A stretch of DNA of 64,000 nucleotides from Phytophthora sp. 'mugwort' (GCA_033558025.1 JAUCEF010000017.1:4526001-4590000); one strand, 5' to 3'. Numbered from the stretch's first letter, positions 32,129 through 43,784 are shown. Numbers and translations: made by a program. Notes: generated by a model not told the origin, from the sequence alone.

Positions 32129-34508
32129 ATGGAGACGAAGGAGACAGCGGCGCTAGCGATGGCTGTTGAGGAAGGCAAAACCCGGGAGCTCTACAACGCA
32201 CTGCGCACGGGCGAGCACGGCGTCAGGTATAGGACGAATGTGTCCCGTGAGACGGGTCGCTCTGTTTTTAATTGTGGTCTGCTGCCATTCAGTCTAGAGG
32301 CATTGGCGCAGTCGCTCTATTTCCTGCAGCACGCGGACTTTACGCTGTTCGATGTGAAGGACGCCTTTCGAGCGTCTACTGGTGGGATCTCTGTTTTGCC
32401 GCTGCTTCACTTAATACTCGACCCTTGACGCTGCATGTTGCGCTAGGTGCAAGCGAGCGATACCTGGCATACCGCGAATTTCAAATCGCCTTGGGAAAGA
32501 TCGCCCGCGTCAAATATTATGGCAATTGCGGTGGAGAAGACGAGTATGTTGAAGCCGCGTCGCTCAAGCAGCGACTTCGATCGACCGAGCTGGAGCATGT
32601 GTTCGTGCTCGTAGATCAGCTGGCCAGCGAGCGCGATCACAGCCAGCTTGACGCGCTGCGCTGTCAGATGACTCGGTGCAGCGTCCTCGACACCCTTGAG
32701 GTGAACTTGCCGCTGCTAGTGCAGTGCTTCCAGCTTTATGGCTCGCTGAATCGTCTGTCAAATAACATTGCGGCGTCCATGTTGTCCACCATCACACTGG
32801 ACGGATTTGTTGACTTCCTCAATGCTTACTTTGAGTATGAGGAGTTTTTCTCGCTCGACGACCTTACACGTGTAAGTATCTACAGAGCCTCCCGGGTTTG
32901 GTGCTATCACTGACTGCCTGTGTAACTGCTTCAGATGTCTACTGAGGTACTTTCTGGTTTTGCTAGTGCAAGAAGCAGGGCTGAGGCAAAAAATAGCAAG
33001 GATGCATCAACCCGCGCTGGCGATCAGATGAACTTTGCCCAGTTTCTGGAGTTGTTCTGCCGCGTGGCTTCTGCCTTTCATCACAGACTTTTAGTCCGGG
33101 AGAGTGCACAGCTCCGACGAGCTGTAGAGTCTTGTCGTCTCGAGTTCAGCCTTGAAGTGCTTTTGGATCACATGCGGATCACGGTTATTCCGAACAATGA
33201 CTTGACGCCGAGAACAATGTCCTATCAACAGCAACAGAACGTTTCTACGAGTATTTTTAAACGGCGTGCAGCATCGGTCGAATCGCCTCGCGGTGACGAT
33301 TTGACTGCCATGGTCTCGATAGTTCAGAACCTTCGCGAAATGCTTCGTCTCGACGCTGCTGGCACCGCTAGAAAGCCGAAGTATCGGTTAAAACACGAAG
33401 GGAGTTTAATGACGGCAGACCTGCTGTCCAGAAGACCCAGCGTCAACATCATTGAACGAGTTTCATCAGGGAGAAATTCTCCTGGAACCCATTCAGCCAT
33501 TCCGCCAGGCCAGTCAAAATCCGATCGCAAACCACCCCCACAAGTGACCATGATTCGAGAGGTAATCATGCCTCCTCCGTTGCCTTCAGACGTCACCCGT
33601 CTGCTGGAAAGTGCCTTGAAGTTCCAAAACATGGCCCAGTACAACGTACGCTTCGGACGGCGACTTTGCACATGTGTATTGGTATTGATGGGGTTTATTT
33701 GTTTTTGTGTGTGCAGGTGGCTCTGAATACGCTCGATTCCTGTAAGCAGCGTTACCAAGAGCAGTGCCCACCGCCAAACGACGATCCGATTATCGGCTTG
33801 GTTGATCCAATTCAGACTGAGGTTCACCTCTTTCTAACTCTTCAAAGTGCAAGTGTTTATGACAGTGCTCGTCGAGATACATTAGCCTTGTCTAAGTACC
33901 ACGACGCAATCAAGTTAGCTCGCCAGCTACCAGCATCACATCCGGGCCGATTACTCGTCAAAAGCTGCGTCGGAGTTACGTTATTTTACGCTGGTGAGGT
34001 AGCCTTGGCGCAACGGTGCCACCAAGAAGTTTTGGACGCACGAAAAGCTACCAGGATCAATACCGGTTTCGATGCCCTCCGCCAGCCAGACAAACGAGCG
34101 GCTGTCAAGACGGATAGAAGCGTCAATAGTGCTCTTGTTGATACCGCGACGGCCATGAACAACCTCGCGTGCTGTTTTTCCCAAGATCAAAGCTTTTCAG
34201 CTTCGAAATCTTTGGACAGCGCTTATTTGCTATTCAAGCACGCGCGACAGATTTACGCTGACGCCTTTGGGCCAGCTCATCCACGCGTGGAGCTAATCGC
34301 TCGCAATTTGGATCGTGTACGAGCCTGTCAGAATACTGTTGTTAGCGATGCGGCTGGTGCATTGGAACGTGGTCAGTACGCTCATGTAATTCCTGGATCA
34401 ACGTTCCAGATTCAAGCTTTTGAGTATGTAGCGAAACCTTTGAAGGGTAGTGGCAGCAAAAGTGGAAAGTCGGATGGAAAGAAGAAGAAGAAGAAAGGTG
34501 CCAAGTAG
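32129..34508 (+). CDS. TPR-like helical protein with basic tail, conserved-hypothetical type
   Basis: Five exons (32129-32226, 32293-32373, 32454-32871, 32935-33645 and 33717-34508) fit in phase and give 699 residues. Exon 3 (YLAYREFQIALGKIARVKYY ... LDGFVDFLNAYFEYEEFF) is helical with an EF-hand-like rhythm but no clear calcium loop. Exon 4 is partly disordered with Ser/Arg/Pro stretches and MPPPLPSDVTRLLES. Exon 5 holds TPR-like pairs: SKYHDAIKLARQLPASHPGR, LFYAGEVALAQRCHQEVLDA, NNLACCFSQDQ and LFKHARQIYADAFGPAHPRV. It ends in a lysine run (KKKKKKGAK). The 8-residue spacing ...A....G..HP is typical of kinesin-light-chain-like TPRs. A scaffold role, perhaps in cilia of zoospores, is a guess. 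Confidence 0.65.
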
Positions 34509-34700
34509 CCAACATTCCCCTTTGCTTCACCGAAACGCACTGCTTGAACACAATACCGATCTAACAGGACAACCTGAACGGCAAACAATTCGCTGACAAT
34601 CTTTCTTCAATAATTTTAGGGCGAACACAAGCCGCAATGAGGCGAGTGCTATTTTGCAGATAGAAATACAAGTTCTATTCCAAAAATTGGCAAGTACGTC

Positions 34701-35624
34701 TTAGCTAATCTTTGGCTTTGGAGGTGACTTGACCGGCTGAACAAGCAGTTCCACCAATGGTTTCTTCCAGTACTTATCCAGTGCGAACCAGGCCACGCAG
34801 AAATATAGCACTCGAGCCTCGATAATTCGTTCTTCATTCGTAGAGAAATGGTTGGCAATGTGTGCGATGAGACCAATAACAGCGCTCGTCCCGATGATTT
34901 GCAGCATGAATCCAAGTGCGCCGACGGACAATTCCACCATGCGGTGTGTCCGGCCATAGTTTGTCAAATAACGCAGCACCGCAGCACTAGCATACAAATT
35001 GGCAGTAGACACGGCGAGGAATCCGATCGGATGTGCGCTAGTGTTCGTCTGCCATTCCATGACCAGTTTGGGGATCGTGACAGCCTTTAGCCAGCTGACA
35101 CTTAAACCCACAATCGCCTTCAGTAGCGGCACCGGAAAGCGGAGGCCGTCAACCACCACCACAACCAAGCAGTAAAGAGGCAAAACAAGTCGAACGGTCT
35201 CTTCAACCTGCGGTCTAGCTCCAAACACCGGGCGAATAATGGTCGTTCCCAGTAAATTGGCAGCGACGGCAGCGAACAACGCTCGGGCGTGGCGAACCGC
35301 CTCCTTCCGAAGCGACGGCGGACGACACGCCAGCTGCGGCGGAGTCACAAAGTCTGTGAGCTGCGTCCGCACAGCCAAACAAACCCAGACGATGAACGAG
35401 CGCTTGAGCAGCATCTGCAGCTCCGGGGAGTGCACGTAGAACTCGCTCGTTGTGAACTCGAACCAGACAGCGGCGAGGGCTACAACGACGACGAGGACGT
35501 TCGGCAACACGTTGGCGCATATTGATCCCCGAAGGGAAGGTGAGTCTTCGTCATTGTGCTTGCTTGGAGGGGGCTGGGGTGAAGCTACAGCCTTTGTAAC
35601 ACGGCGCTTGGCCATGGCGGACAT
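34701..35624 (-). CDS. Multi-pass membrane protein, unassigned
   Basis: Single exon, 307 codons (MSAMAKRRVTKAV; an internal Met at residue 4 is equally possible). After a hydrophilic N-terminus, five to seven hydrophobic helices can be seen, e.g. VLPNVLVVVVALAAVWFEF, LLKRSFIVWVCLAV, LFAAVAANLLGTTII, LVLPLYCLVVVVV, LGFMLQIIGTSAVIGLIAHI and ARVLYFCVAWFALD. The tail is basic and proline-rich (VKSPPKPKIS). The arrangement loosely recalls TRIC-type cation channels, but the defining KEVLR-type loop is not evident. It faces the TPR gene tail to tail, 192 bp apart. Confidence 0.6.
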   Translation of the reverse strand: MSAMAKRRVTKAVASPQPPPSKHNDEDSPSLRGSICANVLPNVLVVVVALAAVWFEFTTSEFYVHSPELQMLLKRSFIVWVCLAVRTQLTDFVTPPQLACRPPSLRKEAVRHARALFAAVAANLLGTTIIRPVFGARPQVEETVRLVLPLYCLVVVVVDGLRFPVPLLKAIVGLSVSWLKAVTIPKLVMEWQTNTSAHPIGFLAVSTANLYASAAVLRYLTNYGRTHRMVELSVGALGFMLQIIGTSAVIGLIAHIANHFSTNEERIIEARVLYFCVAWFALDKYWKKPLVELLVQPVKSPPKPKIS

Positions 35625-35727
35625 GGATGGAGACTAAAGGTCGGAAGTTCGAGCGGCTAACACAAGGACACGTGAGCAAATCGGTTAGGACAGAATATTA
35701 TATTGTAGAGGTTTGACAATAAATGGA

Positions 35728-35790
35728 GGTGCCGACGAAGCAGGACCGATCGGTATTTGCGAAGGCGGGCCCAGCGCCGGCCAATCCAGC
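35728..35790. repeat. 63-bp dispersed repeat, copy A
   Basis: GGTGCC(G/C)(A/G)CGAAGCAGGA... similar over about 63 bp, without gaps over most of it, to 47300-47362. Both copies contain CGGTATTTGCG(A/G)AGGCGGG. Confidence 0.7.
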
Positions 35791-35953
35791 AAGCCGAATA
35801 CTGTAGAACTTAAACTGCCTTTCCGGAGCGCTGCGGAGACATCCCTTCAGAAGGGACACTCGCATCTCGTCATGCATTAGGTAGCTTTCCGTTTAACATG
35901 TAAAATTGGTTTTATATGGTTGTCTACCACCCCGACACAAGAGTCTTTCTTAC

Positions 35954-35998
35954 GAAGTCAACATCCATGTCTTGTCACAAGACATGGATGTTGACTTC
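35954..35998. repeat. 45-bp perfect palindrome (22-bp arms, 1-nt centre)
   Basis: GAAGTCAACATCCATGTCTT... and its exact reverse complement are separated by a single C at 35976. Such structures can extrude as cruciforms or mark a fold-back element. Confidence 0.95.
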
Positions 35999-36338
35999 AT
36001 AAAAAATGGATATTTGGTTAAGCTGCGTGTGTAAAGATAGATGCCTAGTGTGAGACGGGTTTTTACCTCCCTTCCTCAATAGTTATGAAACACAGGACAC
36101 CTCACCAATCTCACTTCCTCTTCTCTCTGTCAATCTCAAAAGGTTATAGGCCCAACTTCTCAAAGGAGCAACAAAACTAAGGAACGTCAAGGAGATGTCC
36201 CGCTCTACCTAAAATAATTGCTGGTGTTTCGGCTTTCGCAAGGGGGGGTTCACTGCCTAGAAGCGCGGCTGTCGATTTTGGCATATTTATATAGTGGGAG
36301 TGACATTGATAAGTGCGTTTCTTCAGTTTCTGAGACTA

Positions 36339-37045
36339 TCAACAGTACCTACATCCCTGTAGCTTTCGTTCTGGCAGATGGCGGAGGAAGAGTATTTGCT
36401 TCAGCTTAGCGGGGCGGATGCTGTTGCGCTCGTGGCCAAAAGTCGTCCGAGCAATACTGAAGAATGTCTCCACAATATTCGCGGTGGGGGAATACTGCGA
36501 AGCAGCGTGTACTTTTGCACATGCAATGCAAGTCTTTTTCGATGTTAAGGCGCTCAAAGAAAGACGTGATTTCCATTTCGTCCGATGCGGGCTCTGCTGC
36601 GTCAGTTACAGCAAAGTTGCAGTACGGCGTTTTCCGCCCGGGTCAGCCGGCTTGTGTTGCCGCGCAGGATACGAACGTAGCTCGATTCAAAGTCGGTGCT
36701 GTGCACGATGTCAGCTCGTGGGCCTGGATCATGCAAACCGTTAGTTTTATTTTTAACAGCCTTGAAAAAGCAAACGTCCCAGAGAGTTAGCGTATTGCGG
36801 TTTACTGGTAATAAGACCGTCAAATCGTCCGCGCATGCCCACCAGGTCGCACTTCCTTAAAGTGTCTTCGATACTGATTCCGCCTCCTCCAGTTCCTTCA
36901 GATGCGTGCGCAGACGACGGTTGCGTACAGGACCGAGGATAACGTCCGCAATGTCGTCATCCTCCTTGTCAAGGTATTTGATCAGCTTAAAGTATCGCTG
37001 CAACATCGCGAAGTTGAACTCCATCTGGCATCTTGCCGAATTACA
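36339..37045 (-). pseudogene. hAT transposase C-terminal relic
   Basis: Minus-strand fragments in order: MEFNFAMLQRYFKLIKYLDK (about 36960-37024), VRNRRLRTHLKELEEAESVS, GPRADIVHSTDFESSYVRIL (36602-36823), then SPTANIVETFFSIARTTFGH and IRPAKLKQILFLRH (36339-36557). The last is the hAT dimerisation block (compare SNVVERFFS). It belongs to a different hAT family from the one at 15058-16953. Stops and frame changes interrupt it, and no terminal repeats were located. Confidence 0.7.
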
Positions 37046-37612
37046 GGTCTGAGGCTCGTTTTAAGCCTGGCATTATTGTGAATTCCAGCCAAACTTGCCG
37101 ATGCTGATCGGTTCACCAATAGTGGGTTGAATAGGCCAATACCATTATCAAGTTGTTTGGGAATCGGCCAAACCCATTCCATATGGTACGGAAATGTTTC
37201 GCTTAGGTCCGATTAAGTACCTAGTGGTGACCATTGTTAACTCAAATGCGTTTGGGATTTCGGTTGATTTGCAGGTCGATTTGGGCGCGTCGATTGGCTG
37301 AACGCACAATACCTTAACTATTCAAAAAGGAAGACTAACTAGGTGTTTATTACGGTCACCGAATAAAGAATATATTTACGTTTAGCCGATTGTGTCAAAG
37401 TACGTAGTCGATCAGCAGCGCATGTACTTTGGCAAAATCTAACTCATGTGTTTGAAGATCCTCTTACACGGCTCTGTTGGGTCTGCGTGAGGCACACCCG
37501 ACCAATGGAACGCCAACAAGCGAATCGAGCCGTTTATTAACTATGCAATTGTCATCTACAATAAACATACATTGGTCGAGCTGCTTGCCGAAGTTTCGCG
37601 GCAGCATTAGGT
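37046..37612. other. Spacer before Copia LTR
   Basis: No gene recognised. Probably decayed transposon sequence. Confidence 0.4.
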
Positions 37613-37884
37613 TGTCGCGGGAGCACTTGTGCGCGTAGAAGAACGAGGAGTCAGAAGAAGAAGGAGAAAAAAAGTGAGATTCAATGTTAACTGAGCAGCA
37701 AGAGTTCCTTGCTGCTCATTGCAAACTAGTATGCGGTTGCCTAAAGCACTGATAAATATCGTGCCTGCCAACCAATTGTTATACATCAGATTGCAGAGTC
37801 TCAAGTAGCCGTGCCTCTTCACTACTAGATATAGCAGGCTCACGGTACTATCGGTAAGAGCTGTAACGAGCTCTTACCTTTACA
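37613..37884 (-). repeat. Copia 3' LTR
   Basis: 272 bp, begins TGTCGCGGGAGCAC and ends CTTTACA on the plus strand. Clearly homologous to 43785-44056, with several small indels. A purine tract (minus strand) lies directly inside it. Confidence 0.85.
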
Positions 37885-38233
37885 GCCCCCTGGATTGTCA
37901 TCAGGGAATATTGCATGTCATGTCAATTCGTTTTAAATCTTAATGATGTGCTACTGGATTCTCGGTACCGTTTCTTCCCAGGATTACGATAAGGATCTGT
38001 TCGCCGTCTGCTCCTGCAGAGCCGTGGGAATACAAGTTTCATTAAGGGTTAACTTGAAAATTGGACAGATTAGACGCAAGTAGTACCCCTGTATTTCTTA
38101 AAAATATATTGGTTTGCTCTGCTATCCTTTCGGTTTCTTCGTGTGTGTGGGCTTTTTGTGTGGACTTCTTGCTGCCTTCTACGTGCGGTTGTGTTTCGAT
38201 TGGGGTTCTGTTATCAATGCCAGCCCAGCGATC

Positions 38234-39008
38234 ATGGTTCGCCCAAAGCAGAAGGCGAAAATGTCAGCTGGAGGCTCGCGCCCCAGAAAACAGCTTGCTT
38301 CTGTTGATGGCGTACGCATTCATCGCCTCACCGACCGCAAGTGGAAGGTGGCTTCATCAAGGAAAGAACGATTAATGTGAAGGACGGTACCTCCTACCTC
38401 TACAAGGTTGTCGGGAAGACTAAGAAGTTCGGCAAGCGTCCACAGACGTGGGAGCCGCGTACTATGCTTCAGGAGTACGGTTTTAGGGACGCCTAGAAGA
38501 TCGTTGATCAGTGGATAGACGGCGGTCGCAAGGAGAATGTTTTTAAGTTTGTGGCTACTACCAATTCATCTGTTGCTGGCGCCAATTCGGCATGTTCAGG
38601 GCATTGCAACAGGCTTGTGCGCTGCTGGGCGACGCTTCTCAGACAAGTGGCTGTGGTCCAAGCGGAGGCTGAGAGGCGCAGTGTCGACATTGCCCGTAGC
38701 GTATGGTGGAAAATCTTCCGCGATTTTTTTTTTGTGGCGCAGCTACGCCGTACTGGGTCTCGCCTATCGGCTGATGCGCTCGACATGAATTGTCATCGTA
38801 CTGGGCACCTTGGGGTTGAGGCCATTCTTCGACTACGTTGGTTGATGGCATCTACTTTGTGGCTGCTTTCAACACAATGGCCGTTGGTCATGCGTTTGCT
38901 CTTAAGGTGGATGCCAAAAGGTATAGCGTATTTGACAAGAACGCTTAGCGTACTTTGAAAGCTTACGGCGAATGGATCGAGCGCGTAACGTTCGTGCGCA
39001 AGATTAGA
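38234..39008 (+). pseudogene. H3-tail-like + chromodomain-like + cysteine-protease-like protein, broken
   Basis: ATG at 38234 opens with MVRPKQKAKMSAGGSRPRKQ, aligning gaplessly with the histone H3 tail. SVDGVRIHRLTDRKWKV follows. After a frameshift near 38345, GTSYLYKVVGKTKKFGKR and TWEPRTMLQEYGF form a chromodomain-like block with its conserved YL.K...TWEP.  Further on come NVFKFVATTNSSVAGA and (other frame) MFRALQQACALLGDA, then NCHRTG. Near 38850-39000 come AAFNTMAVGHAFALKVDAKR, YSVFDKN and LKAYGEWIERVTFVRKIRVF. The MFRALQ.A...LGDA and GHAFAL blocks suggest an OTU/papain-fold protease, with the Cys region damaged. It is antisense to the surrounding Copia pol. Stops and frameshifts mean it is not functional. 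Confidence 0.6.
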
Positions 39009-39249
39009 GTATTTAATTTATTCAATACAATTTCAACTTCTGTTTTTTTTCATACAAGTTCACTTCTATTATATTATGGATTGGTGGTTGCGTACAAGGG
39101 AACCCTCTGCGAGGATAAAACCTTTTGAGATATTATGAGTAATCCTTAATGTAAGGGAAACCCTCACGTTACCTGCAACTCTACTAACTATGAAGTGAAA
39201 CGTATACTATTAACCTTTTATTTTGCTCCTTGAATTGAAAATACTTAGA

Positions 39250-42200
39250 AACTAACGTCTTTGAGTGCGTGCATTCCTAGCTTACGTCGTAGTTCTGAAC
39301 TGGTGCTTGTCGAAGGCTTTTATAAAGATATCTGTTACCATTGTCTTCGTATTACAGTACACGACGGAGAATCGTGTAGATCAACTTTCTCTTGTACGAA
39401 GTGGTATCAACGTCGATATGCTTTGAGCATCCATAGAGCAAAGCATTGTTCGAGATTTTAATGCAACTCTGGTTGACTTCTTTAATCGTAGTTGCTTTTG
39501 TGGTTGCATACCCGATTCTTGAAGTAGTAGCTTCAGAAATATAGCTTCCTGCATACAATGGCACAGTGCAATGCATTCCGCTTCTGTGGTCGAGAACACT
39601 ACCGTGTCGTGCTTTCTCGACAGCCATGAGATCGGACTTTTAATGATCATTGTTATGTATCCACCAACAGAACGTATCGTGTCTGGACAGTTAGCATAGT
39701 CCGAGTCTGTGTATGCTGTGGGATGGTCGGCTAGATTGCTTCGATCAACTGAGTGTGAGCCGCCAAGTAGTAGCCAATGGTCTGTTGTACCAGAGAGATA
39801 CTTGAGACCACTGCTTTCCAGTGTTCTTTACCTAAGTTGGCTAGAAATTGGCTTACATGTCGCATATAGAAGGCTAGATCTGGACTAGTGCCAACCATGA
39901 GGTACATGACACTGCCAACGACTTCACGGTACGGAATTTCTTTCATAACCTCCCTCTCTTCGTGCGTCTAACGTTGCATACCAGTAGTAAGCTTAATGCT
40001 ACGGTCTGATGGCGGCGCAGTCGAATATGTGACCAAATGTTTGAATCATTCCAGTATAGTAGTGCGTACTTACGTTGGTGGATGAAGATCGTTCCGGCTT
40101 CAAGGTTTCGTTCGATTGACCAGCCGAGGATGTACTTCACCTCCCCTAAGTCGGTCATTGAGAGTATTTTCTGCAGGGCAGATTTGATCTTACCTACGAG
40201 GCTGACCCGTGGGTGCAATAATAAGCAAATCATTCACGTAGACAGCAATGTAGCAGACATGATTATTGAAAGTAGCCATGATAACGCATCGATCCTTAAT
40301 CAGTTTGTGAAAATTCAAGCCTCTCCAGGAATGTAGATAGCGTTTGGTACCAGACGCGAGGTGCTTACGTGTGACCATAAATACTTTTTAGCAGCTTGCA
40401 CACTAGGTGTTCTTGACCAGTAGCAGCAAACCCTTCTGGTTGTGACATATAGATTTCTTCCGTTAATTGACCGTTTAGAAAAGCTGTTACCATCGTCTGA
40501 TGAATTTCAATGTCAAAGAAGGGCAGCTATGGTCAGGAGGAGGCGAAGAACCTCCATTCGAATGACAAGAGATAAGATCTCGGTGTAGTCAATGTCATAC
40601 TGTTGTAAGAACCCTTTTACTACCAGACGTGCTTTGAAGTGGTCAGCCTCTACAGTGCCGGTGTACTTCACGACGAATATCCAGCGGTTCTGAAGAATGC
40701 GGCGGCCTTTTGGCGGAGGGACGAGGACTTAAGTTTTGTTACTCATGAGAGACGTGTATTCAGATACGGTCCGCCACTGCCTGGCATATGGAGAACCCAT
40801 AGCCAGTTTGTACTCTTTGATTCGAGGATATATCGTATTGCAAGTAGGCTAAGTATCAGCGAGGTGCGTTCAGCTTCCTCATGTATGTCTTCTTCGAGTT
40901 AAGCTCCGTCAAATTGACTTCTTCATCGTAGCGAGGACGTTTTAATAAGATTTTTGGAGGTGTTGAAGTCGTCTCCGTTACAAAGGAGTAACTGTTGGTA
41001 CTACGGTCAAATGACGCATTCAGGGACGGAGGGTAGGATTTATTGACAGCAGGACGTTAAGCGTGTCATTTGGTCAGACCTGCGGTAAGTGGCTCGTCGA
41101 GATGTATTATGTTTGTCAGTTGCAGATGGGGCTGCCTCGCTCTGAGACGCGAGATGCATCGGTAATGAGAGCGGACTAGGTTTAACTTCGATGCTTTCAA
41201 GCGCGGGGTACTCAGTTTCCCCGAAGTCAACGTCCCGGCTGTAGACAATATTATGTGACTTTGCGTCCATTAGATGATATCCTTTCTTGTGTTCAGGAAT
41301 GCCTCAGTAGATACAAAGCTTAGCTTGTCTCCATAGATGTCGTTGATATTGAATATGACGCACAGTCAAACCCCTGAGGTACTGCACACGGGGGTGCGGT
41401 TGTACCAAAGTTCATACGATGTGCGATTGAACGTGTGCACGCTAGGAGTCATGTTAAGTAAGGTGGTGACATGAGTAACACCTTCTGCCCAAAGTTGTTT
41501 TGGCTACTGGGCCTCGAGTAGCAGAGCGCGTACTCGTTCCATGATAGTGCGCATGCGACGTTCGGCAACACCGTTCTGTTGTGGTGTAGGCATCCATGAA
41601 CTGTGCGTATGTTCCATACTTCTTGAAAATGACACGATCGAGCTTTTCATACTCCTCGGCATTGTCTGCCTTAGAACCTGAACGCCCAGCTCAGTTGATA
41701 CGAAATTTTTCGTAGCAAGAGTAGAGCTGGCTCCATGTTTTGATTGGATATGCAAACATGTACGGCTGAAGTCATTAATAAAGACGACAAAGTAGCGGCA
41801 GCCGCTGAGAATAGGAACGGGAAGTGGACCACAACTGTCTGTGTGAACTTTCTGCAAAGGTGCAGCGGCACCTTCAACACGTCTATTAGAAGGAAATGCA
41901 GCGCGGTATGACTTCGCGTAAGTACATGCAGAGCAAAAGAAGTCATCTGTACGGTTTGTGCGTCAAGTCCCTGGAGCGCGTGGTCCTTAATCAGCGCCAG
42001 TAACACACGAATCTTAGGGTGGCGTAGTCGTTTGTGCAAAGGTATTATAGCAGTGGGCTTACATGATGCGGCTGCGTTTGGCCTGGCCAGGCGACAAAAT
42101 GGTACGGTTTCGCGTTGCCGGACTTCTGCGCCTTGATGTTGAAACGCTGGTCAGTTTGCACCGTGCACATGGTGCACTTGAATGTGAAGCGTAGCCGTGC

Positions 42201-42300
42201 TCCACGGCGGTGGGGACGGAGAGTAAGTTGTACCGGAGTTGGTACATACAGCACGTCTTGGAGTGTCAAGGTGCGCTGCACGCCTTGGCGTCGGTGACTT
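39250..42300 (-). pseudogene. Copia pol (integrase, reverse transcriptase, RNase H), broken
   Basis: Minus-strand order: GAG-pre-integrase block HKRLRHPKIRVLLALIKDH (about 41930-42040), integrase core HTDSCGPLPVPILSGCRYF and PQQNGVAERRMRTIMERVRA (41504-41857), and a linker with Ser-rich text (41040-41270). The reverse transcriptase end has YVNDLLIIAPTG (Copia normally YVDDLL; Asp changed to Asn, about 40210), then LGEVKYILGWSIERN and IPYREVVGSVMYLMVGTSPD. RNase H reads ISWLSRKHDTVVFSTTEAE (39540-39640). The region 40380-41000 keeps only traces of the reverse transcriptase fingers. Many stops make it inactive. Confidence 0.8.
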
Positions 42301-42476
42301 GTAGCTTGACTTCACCAGTACCCTCGATCGGGATCTTCGATTTTCCACGGACATTGATGGAGCCGGGTGCAGGCGTCTTTTTCGAGGTGAGCCATTCGTC
42401 GTCCTGCGTAATGGGCCTCGTACAGCCTGAGTCCTCCATCCAGTTGGAGCCAAAGCTTGTAGCTTGAGCGGTGACG

Positions 42477-43725
42477 CTAATTGATCGTAGCCATCTTCAC
42501 CACGTCGTGCCTGGTTGCTGGCGTTGTTGTCGCGGCGATTTCTACCTCGACCACGGTAGCCACGACCATTACCACGAGCACGGTTGTTACCCCGGCTATC
42601 AGGTCTCCACTAACCGCGTCCAGGACCATAAATACTTTGAGTAAGGCCGTATAGGTAGGACCGGTAGGGGCACCACCACCACGGAACTCGAAGTTTGCTG
42701 GCAAGACTGTGCCTTCCTTGACAGTACCTTCGCATTAGTTCTTCTGCAGACTTCTGCAGACCTCGACATTGGCGAACGTGGTGACGCGGCTTCTGGCAGT
42801 AGCTGCAGACGTCGTGATCGGGCGCTGCTTGAGTATCCAGTGCAGTGTCCTATGCTGAGGCAAGGAGCCACGCTCAGTCTTGGTTTGTTGGCTCTCATGT
42901 GTTCCCTTGGCGAGGTTGTAGCGCTCTTGGACTTGCATCTCGCGAACCTTGAGTTCAGTGACCATCTGGAGCTCTTCGTACGGGATTAACTTCCGTATGC
43001 CTTTCCAAATGCGCAGATCGTCCTTCCAAGATGCTGGCATAGAGTGGAACGGGTACAATGACTTATGGCCATCAGTGAGGACCGATTCGGTCGGTTCAGT
43101 CGCGACTTTCATCGCGTTTTCCAGCTCGAGGAAGAGGTTCGACATATCGCTCCCTTCCTTGTACTTGATCTCCATGAGGAAATCCTGGATGAAGTAGGGG
43201 TCTCCGTGGAAGGAGGCGCCCTCGTACTTCTTGCAGATGGCTTGAAAGATGTCTTAAGCCGAGACGAGATTCTTGATTAGACGGATGTGAATGTCGTTCA
43301 TCGTCCTCATCGGGAACGCCTTGGTCTGTGTCTCTATGCGACGCCGCTTTCTCGCTGATGGTTGAGCCGGCTTCACCAGCTCGAAGCGCTTGCGTTCGCG
43401 TTCAGCTTTGGACCGGGCGAAGAACCGGACTGGAGAAGGGTCGCGTTGCTTGGACGTCGAAGTCGAATAGGCCGGCACATCATCATAAGCTGTCACGCTT
43501 GAGTTCGTCGGAAAAGATTTTCCGACTCGAATCATAGCCGACTGCGTCGGATGATACCTCGTCGGCCGCGGCTGCCTTGGGGCTATCGTCGACGTCGAAC
43601 ACGTCGCTTCCGGCGTCGGATTCATTGTCATCTTCATCGTCGTTGATCCCGTTGTAGTAATTCTTGATGACGAAACCGAGGAGATGCTTCCCGTCAAGCG
43701 AAGCACTCACTTGGGCCTTCCACAC
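42477..43725 (-). pseudogene. Copia Gag, broken
   Basis: Begins next to the 5' LTR with VWKAQVSASLDGKHLLGFVI, then an acidic linker, then (frame change) AFPMRTMNDIHIRLIKNLV. After a stop near 43254 come MEIKYKEGSDMSNLFLELEN, LRIWKGIRKLIPYEELQM and KVREMQVQERYNLAKG (42735-43175), the UBN2-type Gag core of Copia elements. The downstream zinc-knuckle region is degraded, with a basic Gly/Arg stretch near 42500-42600. Confidence 0.75.
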
Positions 43726-43784
43726 GTTTCTCGCATCGAAGATTCGGGGGAAGTCGTCACTTGGCTTGGTTTTAACTCATGACC

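Larger units (their letters stand above)
35625..36338. other. Edge of the gene island: repeats, no gene
   Basis: Contains a dispersed repeat (35728-35790), a 45-bp palindrome (35954-35998) and a stretch ending CAATCTCAAAAGGTTATAGG near 36140. The last resembles the LTR end plus primer-binding region of oomycete Copia elements. No coding sequence is supported. Confidence 0.5.
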
